Positions 56,040-64,000 of a DNA stretch of 64,000 nucleotides are shown piece by piece (position 1 is the stretch's first letter; the number at the start of each line of letters is the position of its first letter). Position numbers and translations under genes: made by a program. The notes beneath the pieces were generated by a model that was given only the letters and a program-made list of their open reading frames with translations, ran no database searches and was not told the DNA's origin. Origin of the DNA: G026625185 sp963727835 (GTDB taxonomy: Bacteria; Desulfobacterota; WTBG01; JAGOGO01); the NCBI GenBank assembly GCA_963727835.1, contig CAVSIB010000042.1:55269-119268 (forward strand), in the 5' to 3' direction.

Positions 56040-57947
56040 ATGGGGCTTTTACTCATCAATGATGTTTCACTGAATTTCGGCGGCCCACCGCTGTTGGATG
56101 GTGTTACGCTTCAGATCGAGGCTGGCGAACGAATCGGCCTCCTGGGCCGTAACGGCTCAGGCAAATCCACCCTCATGAAGGTGCTGGCCGGTCAAATAAG
56201 TCCGAATTCAGGCGAGATTATTCGCAGCGGCAATGTGAAGATCGCAATGCTGGCACAGGATGTCCCCGATGACCTGCCGGGAACGGCCTATGACGTCGTA
56301 GCCACGGGTGGACAGGAACACGTGGATCTCCTCAGAGAATACCATGGCCTTACCCTGCAGATTGCCGAGGGCAGCGATGATGTCACCACCAGGAAGCTCG
56401 AGGCCGTCCAGCACCGGATAGAGACAGCAGGCGCCTGGCATTACTACCAACGGGTTGAAAGGGTAATCGCTAGGGCTGAACTGGATGAAAATGCATTGTT
56501 TCGAGATTTGTCTGCGGGCATGAAACGCCGGGTTTTTCTGGCCCGGGCCCTGGTAAAAGATCCGGACCTTTTGCTTCTCGACGAGCCCACAAACCACTTT
56601 GATATCAGAACCATCATCTGGCTGGAGGAGTTCCTGCTGAAGTATGAAAAGACGCTCATGTTCGTGACCCATGACCGGGCATTTCTCCAGCGTTTGGCAA
56701 CGCGGATCGTGGAAATCGACCGGGGCCGTCTGATATCTTTCGCCTGTAACTACAGGGACTACCTTGACCGACGACATGCATTGCTGGAGGCAGAAGAGAA
56801 GCAGTGGCATGAATTTGATAAGAAATTATTCAAAGAGGAAACCTGGATCAGGCAAGGGGTCAAGGCGCGTCGCACCCGCAACGAAGGCAGGGTCCGGGCG
56901 TTAATGCAGATGCGTCAGGAGCGTGCACGCAGGCAGGAGCAGGCGGGCGTTTCCCGACTGGAGATCAAGGAAGCGGAACGGAGCGGACGGATGGTTGTGG
57001 ATGCAACGGCAGTCTCATTCGTGTGGGGTGATACAAAGATCGTTGATGGGTTTTCCACCACCATCATACGCGGGGATAAGGTGGGTATCATCGGAGCGAA
57101 CGGTTCCGGCAAAACCACCCTTCTCAAGCTACTCCTCGGTGACCTCACGCCACAACAAGGAACAGTTCGACGGGGCACCAATATTACCATTGCTTACTTT
57201 GATCAACTCCGTGCACAGCTCGACGAAAATAAGACCCTCAGGGAGAATATCGGCGGTGGCAATGACACGGTCATCATTGGCGGCACCCCGCGGCATGTGG
57301 TAGGGTATCTTCAGGATTATCTTTTTTCGCCTGAGAGGATTATGTCGCCCGTCAGTTCTCTCTCCGGCGGTGAGCGCAATCGCCTGCTTCTGGCGAAACT
57401 CTTCGTCATTCCATCGAATGTACTTGTCCTCGATGAGCCCACCAATGATCTTGATGCGGAAACACTGGAATTGCTCGAAGACCGGCTCATTGATTACAAG
57501 GGCACGATTCTGCTGGTCAGTCACGACCGCGAGTTTCTCAATAATGTGGTGACCTCGACAATTGTCTTTGAGGGCGCGGGGCGGTTAATGGAGTATGTCG
57601 GCGGCTACGACGATTGGCTAAGACAGAGGACGGAACAAGGGAAGTCGTCAGCTCCCAAGGAACAGAAACAAAAGAGGGAAAAAGCCCCGAAGGAGAAAGA
57701 TAAACTCTCCTTTAAAGAGACCCGGGAGCTTGAATCGCTGCCACAGATCATCGAAGCCTTAGAGGAAGAGAAAAAGCGCCTCACGCAAACCCTCAATTCT
57801 TCTGAATTCTATGTAAGCCGCGATCGGAACAAGATATGCGCGGCTAACGATCGGTTAGGTGCTGTGGAAAAGAAACTCGATGAATCCTATTACCGCTGGG
57901 ATGAGCTCGAAAGCATGGCTAGCAAATTCAGGGGCAATCCGGAATGA
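56040..57947 (+). CDS. ABC-F family ATPase (Uup/EttA-like)
   Basis: 635 residues from ATG 56040, without a transmembrane domain. Two ATPase domains: first Walker A GRNGSGKSTLMKVLAG, signature LSAGMKRRVFLARAL, LLLLDEPTNHFDI; then a charged linker (about 255-325), second Walker A GANGSGKTTLLKLLLG, LSGGERNRLLLAKL, VLVLDEPTNDLD. A C-terminal coiled-coil tail (EKAPKEKDKLSFKETRELE, about 540-635) resembles Uup. ABC-F proteins act on ribosomes. The gene is clearly more GC-rich than its neighbours and flanked by a long non-coding stretch and a gene remnant, which suggests horizontal gain. Confidence 0.9.
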   Translation: MGLLLINDVSLNFGGPPLLDGVTLQIEAGERIGLLGRNGSGKSTLMKVLAGQISPNSGEIIRSGNVKIAMLAQDVPDDLPGTAYDVVATGGQEHVDLLREYHGLTLQIAEGSDDVTTRKLEAVQHRIETAGAWHYYQRVERVIARAELDENALFRDLSAGMKRRVFLARALVKDPDLLLLDEPTNHFDIRTIIWLEEFLLKYEKTLMFVTHDRAFLQRLATRIVEIDRGRLISFACNYRDYLDRRHALLEAEEKQWHEFDKKLFKEETWIRQGVKARRTRNEGRVRALMQMRQERARRQEQAGVSRLEIKEAERSGRMVVDATAVSFVWGDTKIVDGFSTTIIRGDKVGIIGANGSGKTTLLKLLLGDLTPQQGTVRRGTNITIAYFDQLRAQLDENKTLRENIGGGNDTVIIGGTPRHVVGYLQDYLFSPERIMSPVSSLSGGERNRLLLAKLFVIPSNVLVLDEPTNDLDAETLELLEDRLIDYKGTILLVSHDREFLNNVVTSTIVFEGAGRLMEYVGGYDDWLRQRTEQGKSSAPKEQKQKREKAPKEKDKLSFKETRELESLPQIIEALEEEKKRLTQTLNSSEFYVSRDRNKICAANDRLGAVEKKLDESYYRWDELESMASKFRGNPE

Positions 57948-58026
57948 AAGCAAATGCGGTGTCCGCAGTGAACGGTGTCACCGCCGCCTCAATTATCAGA
58001 GCGGTTGAAAAGGCCGCCAGGAAGAC

Positions 58027-58167
58027 ATGGCAGAGAGACCTTTTCTAAAGGAAACGGGATTCAGGTCTGAAAGCCCGAATCTTATCCTCTTTAGGATTAC
58101 CCATGGTGAGGCACGCTTCTGGACAATGGGAACAAATCAAAAACCAAAAGAGATAATACGATCCTAA
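58027..58167 (+). pseudogene. C-terminal remnant of a pyridoxamine-5'-phosphate-oxidase-family protein
   Basis: A 46-codon frame reading SESPNLILFRITHGEARFWT and MGTNQKP, like the end of PPOX-fold flavoproteins (HP.L.LLR..P..AEFWD). A full member would need about 90 more residues upstream, and none can be read. It follows the ABC-F gene by 79 bp and shares its higher GC, so the two may have arrived together. The remaining gap to 58255 shows nothing. Confidence 0.5.
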
Positions 58168-58255
58168 CCTCTGTTGTTTGCTTAAATAAGCTCAAGGAAA
58201 CGGGACAAAACATCAGCTCATTGCACCAATCAATTGCTTACTGTCAACTCGGCTT

Positions 58256-59524
58256 TCAACCCTTCTTTATCCACGGCTGATTTTGGAGATTGACCAGAAA
58301 CTGGTCTTTAATCTCAATGACCCCAATCAAATGGTGGTAAAAATCATCGGAGAAGCGCGATCGCTTTTTATAGGTCGCTATCTCTTCTTTGACATCTAAC
58401 GTATCAATAAATTCAAGAAACTGTTTTTCATTGAATTGATAATGGATCTCCGCTAACACGACACCACTTTTCTTTTCACCGATAAAAAAAGACTTATCAA
58501 TATTGTCAACACAGCTATCCTTGACATCCGCTAAAAAAGAATTAGTCTCAAGAAGCCCGTCCTTGTAAGTCCCCATAATTTGATTGGCCTGATATTTGGA
58601 AAGAACGGTGACGCCCGGCAAAGAACGGGAGCAGGAGATTGTCGTGTCGGTTCTGCTTCCGGGCCGGTAATACATACCAATGAGGTGGTAAATAATAGTG
58701 CTGGTCAAAATTTTTCCTTCTACGCTCTCATACGGCAAGTGATATTTCTTAGCAAAAATCCTTCCATTCCGATGAAACAAGTCGGGTCCTCCGGGCAATT
58801 GGGCGGAACTGTGGCGAAATTTAAATTTCTTTAGACCGTTCGAATTCTCGCTGGTAATCACGGTCCCCCAATCCTGGGAGATGCAGCGGCGGAGCATTTT
58901 TCTCAGGTTACTTTTCTTCCCGATATGGAGGCTCGAAAGATTTCCAAGGAAAAATTTTTTTCGCCCGTTAGGATTGTTGATAACGTCATACCTGCGGTCA
59001 GTATGGCGGATACGTTCCCGAAGTTGTTCCTCAGATAATCCTACTAAAAAGACCCAGCCAAACATATTCCTCTTTTCAACCCTTTCCTCTTCTTCACTGA
59101 GATACCCAAAAGGGGGTTGGACAAACCGGCGTAAATTTCTAAACGGATACGTTATATTACTTTTCTGAAAATCATGAACCGTCTCCCTGACTTCCTGACC
59201 CAAAGATTCCATCGGGCTCGTGAACCAGAATTTTTCCCGGAGCCAGGTAATATCGGAAAATTCTTCTGTCATCATGCCTTGCAAAAAATGTTTAACATAG
59301 TCAGCTGCCACTTCCAACGTGCCGATCTGAACTCGATTACGCTTGTTGTACTGGGTCTCCCGCAAAATAACATTTTTATCGCTATAAAAAATTTTGGTGA
59401 TTAATTGGGAAGGTTCCTTGGGATTGATTGAGGCTTCCCTGTCTTTATGAACCTGGGGAAAATTCAATCCCTCGGATTTCGATTTTAATCGTAAAAGTGT
59501 TATCTCTAATATTTTCTTTGGCAC
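58256..59524 (-). CDS. Unrecognised 422-residue protein
   Basis: Start GTG 59524 with AGGAG ten bases upstream. No signal peptide or membrane helix. It begins KKILEITLLRLKSKSEGLNFP and is rich in Lys, Arg, Phe and Tyr. Possible landmarks are FWFTSPMESLGQEV, RRFVQPPFGYLSEEEE, YYRPGSRTDTTISCSRSLPG and a C-terminal EEIATYKKRSRFSDDFYHH. I do not know the family. It is a single, intact, long frame, so it is very likely a real gene. Gene order suggests it could be cotranscribed with the small membrane genes upstream. Confidence 0.75.
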   Translation of the reverse strand: MPKKILEITLLRLKSKSEGLNFPQVHKDREASINPKEPSQLITKIFYSDKNVILRETQYNKRNRVQIGTLEVAADYVKHFLQGMMTEEFSDITWLREKFWFTSPMESLGQEVRETVHDFQKSNITYPFRNLRRFVQPPFGYLSEEEERVEKRNMFGWVFLVGLSEEQLRERIRHTDRRYDVINNPNGRKKFFLGNLSSLHIGKKSNLRKMLRRCISQDWGTVITSENSNGLKKFKFRHSSAQLPGGPDLFHRNGRIFAKKYHLPYESVEGKILTSTIIYHLIGMYYRPGSRTDTTISCSRSLPGVTVLSKYQANQIMGTYKDGLLETNSFLADVKDSCVDNIDKSFFIGEKKSGVVLAEIHYQFNEKQFLEFIDTLDVKEEIATYKKRSRFSDDFYHHLIGVIEIKDQFLVNLQNQPWIKKG

Positions 59525-59542
59525 GTTGTATATACTCCTGTT

Positions 59543-59638
59543 TTAGGTTAGCCACACTCCCAGGCACACCAGATTGTCATAAATGACATTCAACCATCCA
59601 AGCAAAAAAATCACTTCTAAAAAAATAATTGCAACCAT
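59543..59638 (-). CDS. Possible 31-residue hydrophobic peptide
   Basis: ATG 59638 follows AAAGGGTAATAAA; the peptide MVAIIFLEVIFLLGWLNV then IYDNLVCLGVWLT is one hydrophobic helix. It lies between two other co-directional genes, 18 bp before the start of the 422-residue protein. It could be a chance frame in AT-rich DNA. Confidence 0.3.
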   Translation of the reverse strand: MVAIIFLEVIFLLGWLNVIYDNLVCLGVWLT

Positions 59639-59689
59639 TTTATTACCCTTTTTTTATGAAACTTATTTGCACGCAGTATCATGGGACAA

Positions 59690-59938
59690 TTATCGTCCCA
59701 GTTTGAAAAGTTTATAAAAAAGGATTCCAATAAAAAAGGACAATAGCGTAGCGAGCACAAAGGCCGCCATCATTCTTGAGTCATAAGAAATTTTGAATAT
59801 GAGCGCTATCGCTTGACCAAACCGGAGAAAAAAAGCGTACCCTGAGGGAAGATACGTCCTCAATAAAATCAACATCGCGTTCCCCACAACCAAGCTTACC
59901 AAAAAGGCAAGCACATGCGATAGTCCCGATTTAGTCAT
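59690..59938 (-). CDS. Small integral membrane protein
   Basis: 82 residues with three predicted hydrophobic helices (VLAFLVSLVVGNAMLILL, FGQAIALIF and FVLATLLSFFIGILFYKLF). Family not recognised. GGAGG precedes the ATG, and the dGTPase-like gene ends 11 bp upstream, so it is probably cotranscribed with it. A palindrome TGGGAC-N7-GTCCCA (59682-59700) overlaps its stop codon. Confidence 0.65.
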   Translation of the reverse strand: MTKSGLSHVLAFLVSLVVGNAMLILLRTYLPSGYAFFLRFGQAIALIFKISYDSRMMAAFVLATLLSFFIGILFYKLFKLGR

Positions 59939-59949
59939 AGATATCCTCC

Positions 59950-61103
59950 TTATACGCTAGCGAAGGGATCAAAAAGTTTTTTGTATTCATCAAGAGCATA
60001 CCGGTCAGTCATCCCGGCAATATAGTCACAAATAATTCTCTCTGGAGATTCTTCCTCAAGTTTTTTCTGATACTTCTTTGGAAGGAGCATCATATTTTCA
60101 ACGCACGCCCGGAAAAGCCCATCCACCACCATTTTGGCCTTACTGCTCATCCGCTTGACTCGATAATGGTTATACAGGTTTTCCAGCAAAAAGTTTTTCA
60201 ACTGTTGACTTTTTTTTGCGGTATCAGGACTAAAAGCAACCAATCTCTCTTTTGCATCGCGAACATCTTCAGCCGTTTCGATTTTAAATCGGGAGATGTT
60301 TTTTTCGGTTTCATTGACCAAATCTAAAATAAGGTATCCAATGAGATGGCTTATGGCATAATACTTTTTCTGGGGATTTTTTATCCCCGGAAATTTAATT
60401 CGGTTATTTTTATCGTTTCTTGCCAAAGCTCAACCTCTTCTCCCAACGCTTCCTCCTCAAGCAAGCCCGATTCGAGCCCATCATCAATATCATGATTGTT
60501 ATAGGCAATTTCATCCGCCAAATCTATTATTTGAGCTTCTACCGTGGGAAATCTTTCTGGTTCATAATCTTTTAACTTTTCGTGATCAGCATGATCATGA
60601 GAGGTGGTATGTTTAACCAAACCTTCCCGTGTTTCCCAGGTTAAATTTAAACCATTAAAGTTTGGGTAACGCTCTTCCAGCTTCTCTACCACCCTGAGGC
60701 TTTGGAGGTTGTGTTCAAAACCGCCCTGGTCTTTCATAAGCTCATTTAAAATTGATTCTCCCGAATGACCAAAAGGAGTATGACCTAAGTCATGAGCAAG
60801 GGCAACCGCTTCGGTCAATTCCTCGTTGAGCTTAAGCCTGCGGGCAATCGCGCGGGCAATCTGAGATACTTCTAAAGAATGCGTAAGCCGGGTACGGTAA
60901 TAATCCCCCTCATGATTAACAAAGACCTGAGTTTTATATTCCAGCCTCCTAAATGCAGTGCAATGAATAATCCGGTCCCGATCCCGCTCAAAAACGGGTC
61001 GGTTATCCTTAAAAACTTCCTCATACCTTCGGCCCCGGCTTATATCATCTCGCATAGCATAAGGAGCGAGCGCTAAGTCACATTTCTCTGGAGAACTCAT
61101 CAT
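59950..61103 (-). CDS. dgt: dGTPase-like HD-domain triphosphohydrolase, frameshifted
   Basis: The N-terminal piece from 61103 has the family signature RRYEEVFKDNRPVFERDRDRI, FRRLEYKTQVF, THSLEVSQIAR, HD motif ALAHDLGHTPFGHSGE and DLADEIAYNNHDIDD. The frame breaks near 60390 after ELWQETI and continues as FPGIKNPQKKYYAIS through the C-terminal helical domain, ending at 59950. The 1154-nt span is one base short of a multiple of three; about 384 residues, the family norm. It hydrolyses dNTPs to nucleosides and triphosphate in characterised members. Its neighbour at 61152 is another HD phosphohydrolase. Confidence 0.9.
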
Positions 61104-61151
61104 ACCATCCTCATTGTTTTTTTCTCACATAAGATCGAACGATAGTCTGTT

Positions 61152-61721
61152 TTATTTTCCCCATATCCACCAATCACTTTTATCCTTAAACCACCATTCC
61201 GCACTATCCGTAGAAAGGATTGTTTCCGCTAATTCTCTTGCTTGGGGAGTACAAAGACGCTTGAGAGCAAAGGCGATCCAATCCTTAGTATATTTGTTCC
61301 CCAAGTCACCATATTCCTTGAGCATAAGGATAAGTTCCAACTGGTCAGCATCATTGGCAATGAGCGCCTCTTCTGTTTTTTTCTCGTGAAATTCCTTGAG
61401 CAAAGCCTTGAGTTCTTCTCCAAACGGAAGGGTTGCTGCCAGTTCATTAACGGCTTTCTCCTCATCCACTTTCAGGTATTTTTTATTTACATAATTGAGG
61501 TCTCCAGTCCGGGACTCAAGGACATCATGCAAGAGCGTCATTTTAAGTACCTTGTTTTCATCAACCTGGGTTTTAAGTTTTGCTAAGGTGTAGCCGATTA
61601 TAATCACCCGAAAGCAGTGTTCCGCTACCGACTCTCTCCCTGATCCTAAAAATTGAAGCCCAGTTCTTGGGGTTCGCTTCAACATACCGACTTCAAAAAG
61701 AAAATTGCATATATCCTTCAT
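61152..61721 (-). CDS. HD-domain 5'-nucleotidase-like protein (YfbR/HDDC2 type)
   Basis: 189 residues from ATG 61721, which has AGAGGT nine bases upstream; ATGs at 61730 and 61742 are possible. Metal ligands are H in RESVAEHCFRV, the HD pair in LLHDVLESRTGD, and the C-terminal D in ANDADQLELIL. The order H...HD...D and the start FLFEVGMLKRTPRTG fit HDDC2/YfbR deoxynucleotide phosphatases. It stands 49 bp upstream of the dGTPase-like gene and suggests a small nucleotide-salvage unit. Confidence 0.85.
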   Translation of the reverse strand: MKDICNFLFEVGMLKRTPRTGLQFLGSGRESVAEHCFRVIIIGYTLAKLKTQVDENKVLKMTLLHDVLESRTGDLNYVNKKYLKVDEEKAVNELAATLPFGEELKALLKEFHEKKTEEALIANDADQLELILMLKEYGDLGNKYTKDWIAFALKRLCTPQARELAETILSTDSAEWWFKDKSDWWIWGK

Positions 61722-61944
61722 GAATTGCATACCTCTATTCATACCTCAATTATTTAAATATTTTTATATTATCTGAAATTTTTATAACATAAAAAAAAGA
61801 GTTTTCCTACCTTTATATCTTTGCTCTTTTCCGGTTCGCTCGTAAGAATTATAACTTAACTATTTATTTGTTGAAGACAAGTCCCATCCCGAGTATACTA
61901 TTAGTTTTTACAACCCCTTGGTCGCTATCTAACGGAGCAGTTAT

Positions 61945-63003
61945 ATGTGGAGCTACCGGGAAAGTCTTAGCTATTACGAAAAAATTAGACGGTCAATTTA
62001 TGAAATTCTGAGAGATAACCTGGAAAAGCGGTTAATGAAAGTCTCCCTTATTGATTCCCTTTACAAGCATCTGGAGCAGGGCGTAGAATATAGTTTTCCG
62101 GAAAAAAGGGAGCTCAAACCCAAATCAAAAAAAATTGAAAAGGAGTCCGAATTATTTAACACCTTCTTGGTCATCTTTTGTGAAGGAGTAATCAGTCCGG
62201 ATTTAAAAAACTATCTCCGCTTTTTCCCGGAAAATAAGCTGATCAAAAAAAATGCGGAATACCTAGAAAGCTTTCCCCTCTATAAAACCTTTCATCATAA
62301 CCTCCGTTACTTTGATAACCCTCGTTTTCTTGAGCTCATAGAAGATCTCATTTCTATTGATTATGCCCTTCTGATTCAACAAGACCCAACCGTAAAAAAA
62401 AGGAATCGGTACGCGCTCACTCACTTCCACGTAAAAATTGACTGGCCCATAGCTGATGCTGCCGAGAATCTGGCAAAATTGCTTAAGTATATTCAAAACG
62501 ATCTCCATGAAAATGGCGACAAGGAGGCACGGCTTCTTCAAAATAAGCTTTTTGAATATTATGGATGCCACCATAGTGCCGGAGGAAGAAGGACAGCGGG
62601 CCTTATTGCTGCCCAGTTATTAAAAAAAATGCATTTTATCTCCACCGTTTTTGTTTCCAGCGCTGAATTGCGTTCCCTGATTAAATATTCCGAGCGGGGA
62701 GTATCAAGATTTTTCCTTATTCAGTTGACCAACAAACAAATTGCTGCTCTGTCACAGAAAGAAAAAATTGATGTGGGAACGTTTAAATCTTTTTATCTTT
62801 ACCCAGCCAATGATTTTTACGTGGGAATTGCGGAGGCAATCTACGAACACACCCCCTACTCGCTTCCTCCTGCGGAAGGAAAACTAAGAAAATTCAAACC
62901 CGGTTACAACTGGCTCAGGCTTAAAGATGAACTACTCCACCCCACGATCAATTCTTTAAATGCCAGCCCAATTAATTATGATTGGGTTTATACAACTGAG
63001 TAA
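61945..63003 (+). CDS. Unrecognised 352-residue protein
   Basis: ATG 61945, with GGAGC weakly placed upstream. It is charged, with no signal peptide or membrane helix. Landmarks are YESLSYYEK-like YRESLSYYEKIRRSIYEIL, LTHFHVKIDWPIADAAENL and YGCHHSAGGRRTAGLIAAQ; the last resembles a nucleotide- or phosphate-binding loop. It is mostly alpha-helical by composition. I do not know the family. It is a single intact frame on the opposite strand to the HD gene and 98 bp before the AOR gene. Confidence 0.75.
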   Translation: MWSYRESLSYYEKIRRSIYEILRDNLEKRLMKVSLIDSLYKHLEQGVEYSFPEKRELKPKSKKIEKESELFNTFLVIFCEGVISPDLKNYLRFFPENKLIKKNAEYLESFPLYKTFHHNLRYFDNPRFLELIEDLISIDYALLIQQDPTVKKRNRYALTHFHVKIDWPIADAAENLAKLLKYIQNDLHENGDKEARLLQNKLFEYYGCHHSAGGRRTAGLIAAQLLKKMHFISTVFVSSAELRSLIKYSERGVSRFFLIQLTNKQIAALSQKEKIDVGTFKSFYLYPANDFYVGIAEAIYEHTPYSLPPAEGKLRKFKPGYNWLRLKDELLHPTINSLNASPINYDWVYTTE

Positions 63004-63101
63004 TGGCGGAAATTTCATTGCCTCGGCTTTACAAACTACTCCGGTTGTAGGCTGTTCAGAATTTTTTAAATTCTTAACAGGATAATAGTGGCGGATCAAA
63101 C

Positions 63102-64000
63102 ATGGGAATTGTTTCTGGCAAAATATTACGGGTTAATTTAACCACGAAGAAAATATCAGAAGAATGCGCAGAGCATTATGAGGAGAGGTTTATTGGCGGT
63201 CGCGGAGTTGGGGCTTGGATTCTCTTGAATGAAATGAAATCAGAAATCACGCCGCTCGATCCAGCAAGCATTCTCGTTTTTTGTGCAGGTCCTTTGACCG
63301 GTACTGATTTCCCTGGTGCAGCTCGTTCTAGTATTGAATCAAAAAATTGTTCCACGAACGGTGTCAACTGGTCTATGTGGGAGGATACTTCGGCTTCAAG
63401 AACTGAAGCAATCCGGGTGGAGTTATATCGTTGTCGCGGGAAAGGCCGAAAAACCGGTTTATCTGTTCTTCACTAACGAAAATGTTGAGATCAGAACTGC
63501 CGCTCATATCTGGGGGGCAGACGTGCGGGAGAGCGAAGATATCATCCGCTCTGAATTAGGCGACCCTCATATAAAAGTTGCGGCAATAGGTAGTGCGGGA
63601 GAAAATCTGGTGCCGCTGTCGATCATAATAACCAATCGAACAAGAGCAGCTGGTTCGGGAGGTCTTGGGGCGATCATGGGTTCAAAAAACCTTAAAGCGA
63701 TTGCCGTGAAAGGTTCCGGGAATGTCCCTCTTGCCGATCCTGAGCGATTTAAGGCGGTTGTACAAAAAATTCATTCCAAATTGGAAAATTCTGATTTAAC
63801 GAAAAAAGCATTAAGAGAATATGGTACCTTCGGAAGCTTAATAACGCCGGTAAATAATTTATGCGCCTACCCCTATAGAAATACCCAGGATGATCATTTT
63901 GAAAATGTAGAAAATTCACGGGTGGGTCTTGCTCAGTGGAAAAAAACCGGCGAACACCGGAGCACCTGTTATGGATGCCCCATACAATGCGCGCGAGATA
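63102..64000 (+). CDS. Aldehyde:ferredoxin oxidoreductase-like tungstoprotein, partial and frameshifted
   Basis: N-terminal region (GKILRVNLTTKKISEE, ERFIGGRGVGAWILLNEM, DFPGAARSSIESK). The frame breaks near 63380, where GGYFGF and ELKQSGWSYIVVAGKAEKP are read in two other frames, and is open from about 63410 to the right edge (IITNRTRAAGSGGLGAIMGS, SKNLKAIAVKG). It reaches CYGCPIQCARD, the start of the 4Fe-4S ligand motif Cx2Cx3C. At least two indels are needed. The enzyme interconverts aldehydes and carboxylates with ferredoxin on a W-pterin site; with CODH/ACS it could make acetaldehyde from acetate. Confidence 0.82.

Noticed and set aside
1..64000. CRISPR array, rRNA or tRNA genes
   Set aside because: No regularly spaced identical repeats and no recognisable rRNA or tRNA sequence on either strand; the only longer repeats are the pair of direct repeats, the IS copies and the cytochrome duplication.

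Overview
The window looks like chromosome of an anaerobic, Gram-negative, uncultivated bacterium that uses the acetyl-CoA (Wood-Ljungdahl) pathway. It carries a bacterial-type CODH/ACS operon. It also encodes an outer-membrane beta-barrel of the MtrB/PioB type, a lipoprotein and several multiheme c-type cytochromes, so it is unlikely to be a classical Firmicute acetogen. I cannot name the phylum from sequence alone.

Layout. 1-9.0 kb (minus strand): acsE (partial), acsC, acsB, cooS/acsA, a small unknown gene, acsD, folD and cooC, followed by a decayed formate-tetrahydrofolate ligase (fhs) remnant and an IS1595-family element with 18-bp inverted repeats. 10.4-15.2 kb: a PEGA lipoprotein and a yraN remnant, then the conserved rnhB-rplS-trmD-khpA-rpsP-ffh cluster, with rimM missing. 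15.4-21.3 kb: branched-chain amino acid operon ilvB-ilvN-ilvC-pssA-leuA. 21.4-29.3 kb: tsaB, then rseP-dxr-cdsA-uppS-frr-pyrH-tsf-rpsB behind a recognisable promoter. hemW is divergent at 29.7 kb.

30.9-42.3 kb is an accessory redox island full of mobile-element debris. It holds a b6-type cytochrome b/Rieske complex flanked by two membrane-anchored pentaheme cytochromes, an MtrA-like decaheme cytochrome with an MtrB/PioB-like porin, a monoheme cytochrome c with a truncated second copy, and a NapC/NirT-type quinol dehydrogenase. Around and between these are fragments of IS4, IS256 and IS1595 transposases, a MITE-like element and a 131-bp direct repeat. Taken together, these genes could carry electrons from the quinol pool across periplasm and outer membrane; that flow is an inference. 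42.3-64 kb: argJ, secA, two methyltransferases, a cytochrome-b5/DUF2231 membrane protein with a UbiA prenyltransferase, a B12-type radical SAM protein, a heterodimeric ABC exporter, an ABC-F ATPase of different composition, a PPOX remnant, two unrecognised proteins, a dGTPase-like gene, an HD phosphohydrolase, and the start of an aldehyde:ferredoxin oxidoreductase.

Caution: at least a dozen genes are split by frameshifts, including genes that should be essential (ffh, folD, rseP, cdsA). Eight of ten measurable cases need removal of one base, which fits insertion-biased sequencing error better than biology. Genes that are also truncated or hit by several changes (fhs, yraN, transposases, the 31.5-kb cytochrome copy) look like real decay.
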